Positions 1-12,239 of a DNA stretch of 64,000 nucleotides are shown in pieces. The number at the start of each line of letters is the position of its first letter. The stretch's first letter is position 1. Under the pieces are notes generated by a model. It was not told the DNA's origin, searched no databases, and saw only the letters and a program-made list of their open reading frames with translations. The stretch is from Paracentrotus lividus (Eukaryota; Echinodermata; Echinoidea; Camarodonta; Echinidae), in contig CALNVZ010003433.1 in the NCBI GenBank assembly GCA_940671915.1, forward strand, positions 16,417,312 to 16,481,311, written 5' to 3'. A program made the translations under genes and the position numbers.

Positions 1-95
1 CATTATATATTTTATATACACATATGTATATCAATATGATTGTATTGTGATGATTTTGGTTTTAAATAAACTTGAACTTGAACTTGAACTTGAAC
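1..95 (+). mobile_element. 3' end of a LINE with a (CTTGAA)n tail
   Basis: The window opens in AT-rich DNA that runs into AAATAAA followed by about four copies of the hexamer cttgaa (from about position 70 to 95). An AATAAA followed by a short tandem repeat is the usual 3' terminus of CR1/L2/RTE-type non-LTR retrotransposons. The body would lie to the left, outside the window, so the family cannot be named. Confidence 0.45.
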
Positions 96-1303
96 GGAAA
101 AATAATTCGAGCGCGAACCGCTGGCAGATTTTTAAAACATTTTTTTTTTTTAATCTCCCAAATAAAGTACATCGTGCCTTATAATTCATCTAAATACCGA
201 TTTTATTATTGACCCTGATATAACTAGGGCTATATAACATTTTTCGCAAGTTTGATGACAAATATTTGGGATACACTGTTAGAAAATTTCTCCTTAAAAA
301 GACAGAAAAGTTCCTGCAGCAGAGCTTCGGGAACACTTGTAATCTAACTGCACAATTTGCAGTATAATTCTAGAAAATTGGTATATGGGGTATGAAATTT
401 TACAAATTTCCTGTAATAAAAGACTTTTTTTCCTTTTTAAAAAACAGACTCTGTTCTGTTAAATTGCAGGAAAAAAAATCCCGTTATAGAAGTATACTGA
501 ATGATTCTGTCAAAAAAATACAGAATGATTCTGTATTTTTCCCCTGTAAAATCTTTTGGTTTTTTTTTTAAGCAGTGTAGAGATGGAGACGTGGGGGAAA
601 GAGAGCATAAAATTCCGTCGCAAAAGTTTTTATTGGACCAGCCATTGTGTCCGTGAATCTGGAGAATAATTGAATTCAAATTAATAATATTACCCCATTA
701 AACTCATTTTACCGTTTCATCAGCAATACGCAAACAATATTATGAAAAGCAAAAATATAAAATATCTACCGTATGATGGCGCCAGTTACAATTTCTTGCC
801 AGTTTATTCAATACGAAATCAATATAATAATCAAAATAATAAGATAAATATCCATCAATCACTATCCCTCACAATCACAGCTTTTTAATTTAAAGAAAAT
901 ATCTTATATGAACAAGACAGTGTCTTATCAAATTAATTCGGATGTCTTGACTTTAGACACACCATATTGTATAATAATTTCATTGTGAGAAACGGAATTC
1001 TTTTCCCTAATTTTTATTGATAATTATGTTTCATATACACATCTAATTATGTTATATATATATATATATATATATTATATTATGTAATTATCAAGATCAG
1101 AAAAAAAAATGCTGTCATAGCGGAAATTCATTAGATTTTTCCTCCCTTTTTTTCTTTAATTGTATTTCGAAGTCTAGGGGCCCTATACAAATCTTTCCTA
1201 TTGTATTTTGTACTTTGACATTTATAAATATCAAATGAGTTAAAGGCATTTGTATAAAATTCCTAGCTATTATAATACAAAAGAAAAAAAAAACAAGTTC
1301 CTG
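96..1303. other. Gene-free flank downstream of the PLA2G12-like gene
   Basis: No coding exon was recognised. The stretch is AT-rich with a short (TA)n run near 1052-1075. A minus-strand AATAAA (plus-strand tttatt at 1013-1018) lies about 290 bases beyond the PLA2G12 stop codon and is a plausible polyadenylation signal. The small minus ORF at 437-679 shows no domain character. Confidence 0.5.
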
Positions 1304-3138
1304 TCAGAGCTCATCGTGATCATCATGTTTCGCTCCGTCGTCGTTGTTTCTTCCCTTCCCCTGATCGCCATCTTGGTCATCACCAGGTGTTGCTTTTTCT
1401 TTATTACCAACACATTCATCATGTTTATTGGCATCACAGCTGTTGACAATGTCCTTATGAAAGGAGGTGACATGATCTAATCCAAGGGCGTCGTCGTCGT
1501 CGAATTCATCTTCGACACATATACAGGCAGCGCCCTGTGCTCCGGGGTACATCTTACAGCCTGGTTCCATGATCATGATACCGAGCATTCCCATCGCAGA
1601 CTGGCAGGCTGAGGGAGGGGTAAAGCATCGCAAGAAGAGGCAGATGAAAAGGGGGAAAGGAGAGAAAAGGCAGGATGAGAGGATGAAGTGGAAACAGTTA
1701 TCATGAGAAGAACATGGGAGGGAGAGGGAAAGACTCTGGTGTATTGAAAAATCCAAATTTATTATTTTTTTCACAGTACACGTCGTATATGCCTCATCAT
1801 TTGTTTCCAGCTCATTTTATTTCAACCCACGAGGGTTAACATCAATCTACATTTGCCACCCCCCCCCCCCCCCCGAGGTACACAGTAAAGAAAAGGGGAA
1901 TCTAAAACATTGTCTAGGCTCAAAGCTCGGGGGTCCAAAAAAAAAATAGTCAGCGGAGCCTGAAATTTGCTGATAATATCAGTTATTTTCGATGCGTGGT
2001 TTTAAAAACAATGGACGTACGCCTATATGCTCCAACCTCTGAATGATCCGTCACTGTGAATCATCTTTAGTCAAGAACCAATAAAACATGGATAATGAAG
2101 GATATTAATTCGGATTAATTCTCCTACAAAGATGTTGCTAAATCTATAATCTAAAAGTTGATGTCTCAGTAGCGGATCCTGCAACAACTCTGACAATGAT
2201 ATGTATCAGCCCATGTACAAATATAAACAAGTCGCTATTACCCCAGACAATTCGGCCGATAAAATGCTTTGTCAGAGCTGAAGTTGAATCCGCGCATATA
2301 TCTCACCTTCGATGGTTTTGGGGGATCTGATCAAGCCCCTCTCCTGGAGTTCATCGCAGACGTTCTCAATGCACATCCTGAACTCCATGTCACAGTGGGT
2401 CCTGTCCCTGAGGCAGGTGTGGTAGCAGATCTCATGCCTGATACAGCATCCAGAGGCTCCGGGGATGCGGTCCCACTAAATTTAGAAATAACGGGATTAT
2501 AGGTTTTCGCTGTCAATTTTAAACTCTTTGCAATCGAATTCGTAAATGTTCCTTCATTTTAAACGATTCCTGGCCGAGAGGAGCTATCGGTCATTTGAAT
2601 TAACGCTTAGAGCAAGCGATTTCGTTTTTGTTCTTTTGCATTCGTTAATGAGCTCTCAATTGCGTTAATGTGCGATCCAAACTGTTTATATGCAATGGAT
2701 TTTGTTAATGTGCATGAATAGACGAATTTGAGCGACCAATGAAAAATAAGACTGCTCACAAAATCAAAATGATCGGCGCAATTTACAATTGGATTGAACG
2801 TTGTTGTTGTTTTTTTTTGGGGGGGGGGATGTTCATAAACGAATTTGATCCCCATTTTTGACGAAATTGATTGAAGAAAATGGAAATGTCAAACTGAACG
2901 TAGATAGTTTGAACTACATTTGAATTACATTAAAACAAGGGGCTCGCTATTTTGTCAGTGATAGTTTATATGCTCTTAGCCTTCTTGTTCAAGTACGGGT
3001 CCGAATTGCAATAAGTCAAATAGAAAAGCGAACCCCCAATAGTTTTATGGAACCGGGGTCCACCATTATGATATTTCAAATATTTCATCTTGTGAGCCTG
3101 TTTGCCACCTCCCTCAAAAAACAAAAAAACAAAAACAA

Positions 3139-3181
<43 letters not shown>

Positions 3182-6100
3182 TAAAAGGTAAAAGGGAACG
3201 GGAGAAATGGCAATGACAGAAGGAAAGTGGTCTCCGAATAAATGTGCACAGTTTAAGAGAATAATTATCAAAATTACAAATTTGGTGCCATGTCTTTACT
3301 TTTTGTATTTTAGAGTGATTACGAACTAAATCTTGACAGTCAGAAACTGCTAGCAATACTATTAATATTCAAAATAAAATTTGATAGAATTACAGCTAAT
3401 GTGAACATACCGATTCATCATATTTCTTGCAGTTTTTGAAAGCTGGCATTTTGAAGGTCGGGTTCTCTTCCTGTATCTGACCTGAAGACAAGAAAAAAAG
3501 AGAATAATGTTTTAAAAAAGGAAAAGAAAAAAAGCAGCTAAAATATCGTACTACAAAATATGGCAAAAGAAAAACAACGTTAGTAGCTAGAGAGTTGCTC
3601 TCTTGGTCAGCCATCTCCCAGCAAACACAGAACGTTTTCAGAACGTTTTCAAAACGTTTTTTTTAAGGTCCTGTACGACTTTGTCCTAAATGAACGTTTT
3701 TAAAACGTTTATATAACGTTAAAGTTTGGACTTCTCATTTATGTCAAAGTTTAGGTTTTTTGAGAACGTTTAAAAAACGTTTTTTTTTTTTTTTTGACGT
3801 TACAAAATTAAACGTTTTGTATAGGACGTTTACAAAACGTTTGGTATAGGACGTTTACAGAACATTTTATATACGTCCAGTTCAATAAATCAATCAACTT
3901 ACAATTTTTTAAAGCAAATACCAGAAGTGATCATTATGTTTTCTACGTGCAACTAAATAAAAACAAATAAAAACACAGATCACTAAAATACTATAGGCGA
4001 TTTCTATATTGAAAACGAAATTTGTTTGTTTCATTATATAGATCTATGTGTAGAATCTACACGATTCATTAATAAAAAATAAGTAAATAAATAAAAATAC
4101 ATAACAATAACATATTTAACATAACATTTATTAACAGTAATAAATTCATTCTTTGGTGTTTCATTTTATTGTAATATTGTTCTGAAACACACATAAATAT
4201 ACCGAAAACTAATTCAGTATTGGAATTCAATAATGGTTTATTAATCATTAGAACATTTTACAAGAAAGGCAGTAAAAACTGGAATAATCTTGTTTACATT
4301 ATTGAACAAATACATAAGTTTCATACAGGTTAAATTAATTTCGATCGAAGTGTATAAAGCAAACATATTTAAAATAGCCTATCATAGATAGATAGATAGA
4401 TAGATAAATGGTTTATTGGTTCAAACAACATCATTGCGGCAAAGCGAATTGCGATGCATTTTACAAATAAAAAATACATATAAATAATCATACAATAATA
4501 ATACATGAGATAAATTTAACATCTAAAAATGTATGCGTTTTTAATAACGAATATTCATATTCAGCAAATTCAATTATTAAGTATATTCAATTAGATGAAA
4601 GTGCTTATAACAATTTGGATTCATTATTTGTACGGCTTTATAATTATGTAGTATGTATATAAATGATATTAAACATGTACATTATATGATTATTATAGTT
4701 ATACAAACTGATACATGTGAGGGGAAAAATGAAATGATTAAACATACCTAAAAAGCATGTGGAGAGAAGACTAGCTCTGAAAGTGTAAGTAGCTGAGAGT
4801 GAGACGAAGGTGAAAGGTGAAATTAACATTGATTCAGTAGGTTTACTAGAAAAGGTAAAGGGCTATTTTGAAAGCGTTTAGTTCTGAACTTATATTGGTG
4901 AAATGTGTAGATGTGTGAACGTAATGATATATCAACGTGTTTACGGGATGGGGTGGTACACATTTTGGCATGTTGGGTTATTTGGCAATGATTTGGCAAA
5001 CTTCTAACACAGCTAGTCTTCTCTCCTCAAGGGTTAATAAATTGCACTGTTGACACGCATTTGGATATGAAATATAAGATGCTAAAATAATTTTGCATAC
5101 TCGTTTTTGAATTCTTTCAATATTACTGTTTGCTCTAATGTCAAACCCGCTGTGGAAACAGGGCGGACAATATTCCAAATAGGTCTTATGTACCCGGTAT
5201 ATATATAAAAGCAATCTTTACTGGTAACATATATTTCTTAATTTTTCTTAAACATATATATTTTCCTATTGCATCTTTTCACAAGCTGTTCGATATGTAA
5301 TTCCATTTTAAATTAGATTGCACAATAACTCCAGCAATTTTTGCATCGTCAACATTGCATAATTTTGATCATTTATAAAGAGATCCTCAGGTTGGGAGGA
5401 ATTCTTCTCATGAACGTAACATGCAAGGTAAACATTTTGAAGGGTTGAGAGTCTATATATTTAATGTAGACCAGTTTTCAATGAGTCTAGTGTGGGTTGT
5501 AATTGCGATATTTCGTTTGATTTTCGGCATTGCAGTAAAGAAAGATCGTCAACATATTTGAATATTTAATTGGTACATATTACATAAATCATTCACCATA
5601 ATTAAAAAATAGGATAAGGACCAAGGCCGTGTACCTTGGGGACCCCGGCATGAATAATGTTTAACATCAGATAATACGCCATTTAATTTAGTACATTGTT
5701 TGCGACATTCAAAACTTGCAATCCATCAATAACTCAAGGTCTTATGTCCATGAGAAATCATTTTTTTAATCAGGATTTGTGATCTAATCGATCAAAGCTT
5801 TTTTCGAAATCAGTGCCAAACAACTGTAGATATAGAATTTATTATTTTCACCATTCTGGTAGAAGGTTATTATGTAAAGTCCAACTAAATAATGTGCTGT
5901 TGACAATCCCAGGTCTATTTCCAAACATGATGAGATTCGATATACCTCGTTTATATCTTCTCAATAACCATTGGCAATAAAGGATTCTGCTACTTTTGAA
6001 AAAAATGAAGTTAAGGCATTGGTCGTTAAACTGTTGATGTTGGATGTTGACTTTTAGGAATGGGAGTAACTTGAGCTAAACGCCATCTGGAGTAGTACAA

Positions 6101-9100
6101 TACCAAATTCTAAATGTATTGGTTGAAGTATTTTAGTCAATGGTACACATAACTCACATGCAAATTCCCTTAAGATGCGAACAGGTAATATCGTCTATTA
6201 TAGAAGCTTTGTGTAATTGTAATCTACAAAGTTTACAAATATACTTCCCAGTAACCAACCTCAAACTCTTACTTTGTGAAGGCAAAAGGTAGGTAAGAAT
6301 TCATCTTCTAAAATAGGTAGATCTTTGGCAATAGTACAAAACATATTATTGATTGCATTGGCAGCATCTTTAAAACACTCAGGTTTATGAGATTCAGATA
6401 CCAAGGAATTGTAATTGGTGCAGGATCACGATTTCCATTCGTAAGTATTTTATATGCTTATACCAGGCTGATGGATTATTTAGTTTTTTCTCTTTGACAC
6501 GTGAATTATAATAATTTTTCTTCGCTTCAGAATAGCTTCAGCTACTTTATTGCGTAAATATTTCAAAGATCATTATTTTTTTCCTTGAAAGCTCTCTGTC
6601 TATCTCGAATAAGAGATTTAATATACGGGGTTACCCAAGGTTTGTCAGTGTTACACACTTGAACTTCACATGTAGGTAAGTATAAATCAAGGTGAGTTTG
6701 AATTGTAGAAATGAACCGAGATACTATTAATGAAAATCAGAAGTTTCATTAAAAATTTCCTCCCACGTGTGGGCAGTGATCCACTGACCGAAGGACCTTA
6801 TGCACTGTCCTTTAAAGGTCGAACAATTCTTTTTTCTTTTTGATTTTATCATTTCGATTCGAATATGTACCTGATTCCAAATAATGCAATTGTGATCACT
6901 TTTGCCAATAGGGGCTGGATCAAACCAGTATAAAACTCATGAAAATTAGTAAAATCTTATCAAGTATTTTACATTCCCTTGTAGGTTTATCTACTATCTG
7001 TTTGAACTTATCATCACTTAAAATGGCTTGACAATTTAAATCATTGAAATCGCCTAATATTGCTACTCCTGCATCAGGGTGTTTTACCAGTAATGAATCC
7101 ACAGACATAGTAATATGGTCAATATAATCATTTGCATTTAGATTTTTGGGAGGAAAATAAATGATACATAATTATTTATAAAGAAACTGACGGAAGATGT
7201 GGTGTTTAACATTATCCACAGTGCTTCTATGTTCTTCGGTACAATAATATCGTTCAATAGATGAGGTTGTATTTATGTTTTGTAGTATAGCAACACCGCC
7301 ACCTTGGCGCCCTTCACGAGGTTTGGAAAAGGTGGTGAATCCATCCATGGATAATAACTCAAGAGGTGAGACATCATTTTCCCATGTTTCCGTCAACAGG
7401 CGACTAAATCAATTTGTTGATCATTAACAATAATTTCGAGTTCGTCTAATTTATTTTTGATTGATCTCGGATTTGTAAGTAGAATTTTTGGCAAGTCAAA
7501 AGCATTATAATTCACATCTTACTTTAGATATTTGACGAAGATTAAAAGGTTAACTCTCGTTTGATTTTGTGTATATGTTGTATTCTTTCTTACGTTGTGA
7601 AATAATAACTGGTATGCTTGATGACTGATTCAGGATTTCTGTGATGCAAACTGGAAAGGTATGTTGAGATGGGGTGATACATATTGGTAGAGGAAAATCA
7701 CGTGACTTCTGAGTGTGTAGTAGAAAAGGTTGTTTCCTCCTTCCAGCTCGTTTTCCCTGATGAACATGAAACGGCTTCCGAGAGATTCCTAAATCTTTGA
7801 TGGTTTTGTATGTTGTTTGTGAGAGATGGGCTGGTGTTTTATTTGAGTTACGAAGAGTATATAAAGCCGAAACAGAATAATGGCGAATGGGACCTGGATT
7901 CGGGTGTATGTCCCCACATGATAATAGTTCAAGTTGAAAAGTTGATGTGCAATTGTTATAATAAGAAATAGGATGCGAGAGGTACTTGTGATGGAAATAA
8001 ATCTTTCTGTCTGTCATAAAGTGCTGATATACATGAGTTAAATTATAAACTTGAGGGAAGACTGGTTGTGTACAGCACATACAAAGAATGTACAGGCCGA
8101 CAGTTACGGGCAAGAACATGGCTGTATACGGCTTGCTTACCCATTGACGCAAGATACAATGTATGCCTTTGTCGGAAATAAAAGATCAGTCACTCTTAAG
8201 TGCCGATCCATAAATGGTGGCCAAGGGTTTGAGGTGCATGAATCATATAACATATTTGCATTTATTATACTGTTTACACAAGTTTTTAAGAGGATTCCAA
8301 AGGTTTTTTTAAAAGGTTTTCAAGACGCTCTTAAAACGTTTTTAGTACATTTCAAGGTTTTAAAAACGTTTTAAGAACGTTCCAAACGTTTTTTAAAGGT
8401 TTTCTGCATGTTCTAACAACGTCCACAATAATTATATTTAGAACGTTTTCAAAAGGTTTTTTTTTACGTCTCGAGCTTCCCGAAGGTTATTAAAGGTTTT
8501 TTTGGGGTTCTTTTAACGTTTATAAAACGTCCAATAAAACGTCCAATAAAACGTTTTTAAAACATCTAAAACCTACCACATTTTGACGTCCATAAAACGT
8601 TTTCACAAAACGTTCAAAAAACCAACTTGGAACGCTTTAAAAACGTTTTTAAAACGTCCATTTGTTAGTTGGGCTGTCCTCCCTGGTAATTGTCTCTGAA
8701 GAATCCCAGTTCGAAACTACACGATCTCTATGGGATCTCTATACAGAATCAGCTCAGAGGACATAATGGGCATATTTTGTTTCATCGGGTATGTTTTATG
8801 TATCTAGGCGCTATATAAATCCAGAATCATTTAAAGGTATGTGTGAAAGTATCCATAATTACCTTCCGGGCAGTGAAATTCACATTTCGAGATCATCTTC
8901 CTCTCTTCGTCTGTCATATCTTCTTCTTCAGGTCTGTGACTAGCTATCTTCCCAAAGTTTGGATCCTCCTTCTTCAACCTCTCGATGTCCGCCATGACCT
9001 TGTGGGTGAGCTTGTCGGTAAGGTGCTGAAAGTCTTCCATCGCCAGCGCCTCGACCTTCGTTGAGGATGTCGAACCACGCGGGGCCTTCTTCCCCTGCCC

Positions 9101-9193
9101 AGGACGGTATGCCGACGTCGTTGGGAGGTGAACGATGGCAAAGATGATAGGGACGATGAGAATGTCTGTAACAGTGATCATGCTGAACTTCAT
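1304..9193 (-). CDS. PLA2G12-like: Group XII secretory phospholipase A2-like protein with C-terminal HDEL
   Basis: Coding exons on the minus strand are 9193-8863, 3481-3411, 2475-2307 and 1608-1304. All junctions are GT-AG and in phase (876 nt, 291 aa). Residues 1-28 are a signal peptide ending in TTSA. The conserved group XII core follows: CEFHC near 104-108, CCIRHEICYHTC at 144-155, HCDMEFRMC at 161-169, and AACIC at 217-221. In the family His48 and Asp99 are catalytic and Asp49 binds calcium. Here His148 and Asp163 are present, but the Asp49 position is Glu149. The Gly-Cys-Gly calcium loop is reduced to KNCKK near 127-130. Catalysis is therefore doubtful, as in vertebrate PLA2G12B. Residues 223-291 form an acidic, low-complexity tail ending in HDEL, an ER-retrieval signal, so the protein is probably ER-lumenal. 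Human family members are about 190 aa, and the difference lies in the tail and N-terminal region. The family call is strong; whether it is the A or B type is open. Confidence 0.85.
3142..3179. repeat. Poly(A) tract in PLA2G12 intron 2
   Basis: An uninterrupted run of about 38 A, preceded by CAAAAA-rich sequence. It may be the tail of a decayed minus- or plus-strand retroelement, but no body is recognisable. The rest of intron 2 (2476-3410) and intron 3 (1609-2306) shows no other clear feature apart from a C-run near 1859-1875. Confidence 0.7.
3617..3870. repeat. AACGTTTT-rich arm (left) of a foldback-like element
   Basis: Starts CCCAGCAAACACAGAACG and continues as an irregular series of AACGTTTT / AAAACGTTT units. 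A second arm at 8285-8673 holds the same kind of units and ends ...TTTGTTAGTTGGG, whose reverse complement begins CCCAACTAACAAA. The two arms are thus inverted relative to each other and bracket the LINE remnant in PLA2G12 intron 1. They may be the ends of one foldback element or two related MITEs. Confidence 0.55.
4383..8190 (-). mobile_element. Decayed CR1/L2-type LINE with a 2A-like motif, in PLA2G12 intron 1
   Basis: Minus-strand fragments in 5'-to-3' element order are: an N-terminal ORF at 8152-7550; endonuclease pieces at 7396-7172 (MTETWEND, GGGVAIL) and 7108-6920 (AILGDFN, the APE catalytic motif); a reverse-transcriptase GVPQGT-like motif near 5650-5620; and a C-terminal block at 5214-4978 (SNIERIQKRVCK ... 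LTLEERR) typical of CR1/L2. The 3' end lies near 4383-4440, where the minus strand reads AATAAACC then a (ATCT)n tail. Stops and frameshifts separate the pieces, so it is a dead copy. It is oriented with the host gene. Boundaries are approximate. Confidence 0.75.
7889..7912 (-). other. 2A-like motif DIHPNPGP in the LINE N-terminal ORF
   Basis: Residues 81-88 of the minus ORF that starts at 8152 read DIHPNPGP after LLSCG. The canonical 2A consensus is D(V/I)ExNPGP, which makes ribosomes skip the final Gly-Pro bond. Here His replaces Glu, so activity is uncertain. 2A-like motifs near the start of LINE ORFs are known in echinoderms and amphioxus. Confidence 0.6.
8285..8673. repeat. AACGTTTT-rich arm (right) of a foldback-like element
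   Basis: A dense irregular array of aaggttttt / AAAACGTTTT / ACGTCCA units ending in TTTGTTAGTTGGG. It is the inverted partner of the arm at 3617-3870 and sits just upstream (in minus orientation) of the LINE 5' end. No target-site duplication could be seen by eye. Confidence 0.55.
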
Positions 9194-10281
9194 TTTATGA
9201 GAAAGAGTGTTGAAGCTTAACGATGTATTGAATTAGCAGATCGCTGAACCAAATTTTGTTGATTCGAGGCCCTACTAGTCATAAAATATAGGCCTACCTC
9301 TACAAATATGTAAAAAGTACCTTGATGACTTAATCATGATATTCAACCTCTTTTCGTGAAGTGGGTTTTGTAGTTCATTACGTTCAGCATAAATTATGAC
9401 ATTTAATAAGTCATTACCAAATATTATTCCAAATAGAATTATAGGTGACAGTATGACGTCACCGGATTATAGTCATACTCAAAATGGACTCGAGCAAACT
9501 TTCCACATTGGCATCCTCAAAATTTTGGCGTTGAATAATCCATTAAGTAATTTATATCATCACTGTCGAAAGCGGTATGCTTATGAGCATTGATTCCAGA
9601 TTCATGTTCAGTAATTGTAGTATTTTCCTCGCGATTTTCCAAATGACAAAGACGGCGTTTAGGGTATAGCTTCAAAGATCTTCTAAAGTGGAATGTAGTC
9701 GAAATATATAATATATTTTATCAAAATACGTCACATTTTCTTTTCTGTTGTGCTTATGCCACGTGTATACGTAGAGAACCTTGATAGTATTCAGTTATAA
9801 CTTGTGCATTCAATAATTCTGTCCGAGAGTTAATAGAAATTTTCTATTGAGGGAAATCTTTTGTAAATGAGCAATCATGTCAAGGGGAGGTTTCTTTGCA
9901 ATGAATGAAAATTTGCTGATCCATACAAATGAGAACTTTGGACCCGCCATGCCCCATTTTGTTTATTTTGATATTGTGAATATTTGGTGCGGTATTATCA
10001 CGTATTACAGACCGGATTTGTCGATGGGGAAAGGGGGCATTAAAAGTTGTTCACACATTTAAAAATTAAATGGTTGCTTAATGTCTGAAAACTTTATTAA
10101 AAGCGTTCATTGACATACTCCGCCCATTCCCTAAACTCCAAATTCCCCGACACTGATGCCCCTCTCTCTCTCTTTTTCCCTCTCTCTCTTTCTCTACCAT
10201 ATCTCCTCGTTTTGAAAACCATTAAATCATAATTTTTATTTCTTTGTCCAATTCGTACACCCTCTCCCCCCCCCACCCAAA

Positions 10282-10286
<5 letters not shown>

Positions 10287-10342
<56 letters not shown>
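10287..10342. repeat. (CT)n microsatellite
   Basis: About 28 perfect CT units, preceded by a C-rich run (10261-10286) and by further short CT tracts near 10161-10195. Read on the minus strand it yields long Arg-Glu ORFs that are artefacts. Confidence 0.95.
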
Positions 10343-10345
<3 letters not shown>

Positions 10346-11714
10346 TGGCATACCTTTTTTTTTTCTCTCCCACATTATCTTCCCATGTCCTCTGATTTTT
10401 CTGGGTAAGTTTATCAAAATAGACAGGTAATCTTTTTTTTTTTTTTTTTTTTATCAAAATTCAAATTGGACATCAAAAATATACATAACAACCATTTAGG
10501 AAGTACTGACACTAACAGATATTCTTAAACTCGAATGTTAGTTTTGACATTATATAAACAAATACATAGTATAAAGATTGTCGAATGAGCACAATCGATC
10601 AAAAGGTAAACTGGAATCCGCACACTTTAAAGAATACATATATTGATAATACCCAGACAGAAATTGCACGATTTACAAAATAGGGTAGAAATACATATGG
10701 ATGGCATAATACATGTAGATAGTAGTTAAACATGGTAAAAAGAAATACCCCCCCCCCCCGTAAAAAAGGGGAAAAGAAAAGAAAAGGATATTACACTGAG
10801 AAAAAGAGAAGAGTATTTATAATTCAGCAACGGTTTCTATAAAAGAAACCCCTATACCCGCAGCATGATTTCATCATAGATGAGGTAATATTTGGAGACA
10901 TTCCTAACCATCAACGAAAATAGTTCACATTGAATATAAAGGTACCAAGTGTAAACAAGAACCATATGTCTTTTGCATAGTAAAAAACCATCGCAAAAAG
11001 AAAACTGTTAAATTATGCCAGAAACCATTCATCAAAATGTGAAGGCTACGACAACACTGAAACCAAAGATTTTTTCCAAATTGTTTTACAAAAATATGCA
11101 AAGTCTGGTATAGAAGCAGAACTACCCGGTACCACACCTTACACTAAAAAAAAAAAAAAAAAAGAGCAACAGTTCAGCAACATGGCATCGTATGAAATAA
11201 AAGAGATAAAAATCCACTCTTCTAAAGTTCTAGGCAGCTATTTTGGGGAATCACTTAGTTTAGGGTGGATTTCCACTCTCTTTTACAACAGTTTGGTAAA
11301 GTATGGAATCTCCATTTAAACTACAGAGTGGACATAGTTCAGCCTAAAGAAAAGAAAGGAAAAAGTGTCGCATGTTCTTACTAAGAATATACTTCACAGC
11401 TCCCAACGTTCAAAAGTCAAGTTGAAAATTTAAACAGTTATAACAAAGTATCAAAGATAATCATTGAATATTACAGTGTAAGTATTCAATGGCTGAGAAA
11501 TCAGTTTTATGAAGAACGAACACTGGGTAGTGTTTACGAAACTGGCAGCATTTGTATCACAATGTCAATGACAATAACTGAGAATTAGGACTATTAGATT
11601 AAGTACATGTAGCTCTGCTACAATATACAATGTACAAACATTGAAAACAATAAAAACATAGCACAATAATTACACAAATAGACAACGCTTATGCATTCAT
11701 GATTTACATGTACA

Positions 11715-12028
11715 CACTGTAAAATTTTTTGTATTTTTACAGCAAATCTGCTGTCCGCAGAGTCGCCATAAAAAAACGTATTATAAAAAACAGTTTTGTT
11801 GTAAATTTCTCCTGCAAATAATTACATGATAAATACAAAATATACATCAGGAGTAACGTATTTGTTCCGTTTTAACCAACTGTGTAAGCTATAGAATTCT
11901 AATGAATATTTTTCTTCTCTTTCATTAATTATTAGAGGAGAAATTTACAGCAAAACTGTTATTTCAAATTACATTTTTGTATGGCGACTCTGCTGACATC
12001 ACTTGCTGTATTATTTTTTTTTACAGTG
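11715..12028. mobile_element. Foldback MITE, CACTGTAAAA / TTTTACAGTG ends
   Basis: The left end reads CACTGTAAAATTTTTTG and the right end ...TTTACAGTG. Internally CAGAGTCGCCATA and ACAGTTTTGTTGTAAATTTC on the left are mirrored by GAAATTTACAGCAAAACTGT and TATGGCGACTCTG on the right, so nearly the whole element folds back. No ORF. A relative lies at 58398-58829. Confidence 0.7.
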
Positions 12029-12239
12029 CATGTATGTCTTTTAGCAATGATGATTGATTTTGCACATCAAGTTTCACTTGCCTTTTTTTCCACTTTGCTC
12101 CATAGATTTACATGAAGTTTAAAAGCTCTACAGATAAAACCAAACATTTATGGCCATGTGTTTTATAGTGGGGCCCCATATAGGTGGTGTCGTTACATCT
12201 GCGCGACAAGCACAGAAATAAATAATTATATAAAATGCT

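Noticed and set aside
2269-2502. Plus-strand 77-codon ORF
   Set aside because: Shadow of the PLA2G12-like exon on minus, which has conserved cysteines and correct splice sites.
2966-3356. ORFs with long Phe runs
   Set aside because: The 38-base poly(A) tract read on the minus strand.
10097-10457. Long Arg-Glu repeat ORFs on minus
   Set aside because: Produced by the (CT)n microsatellite and neighbouring pyrimidine tracts.
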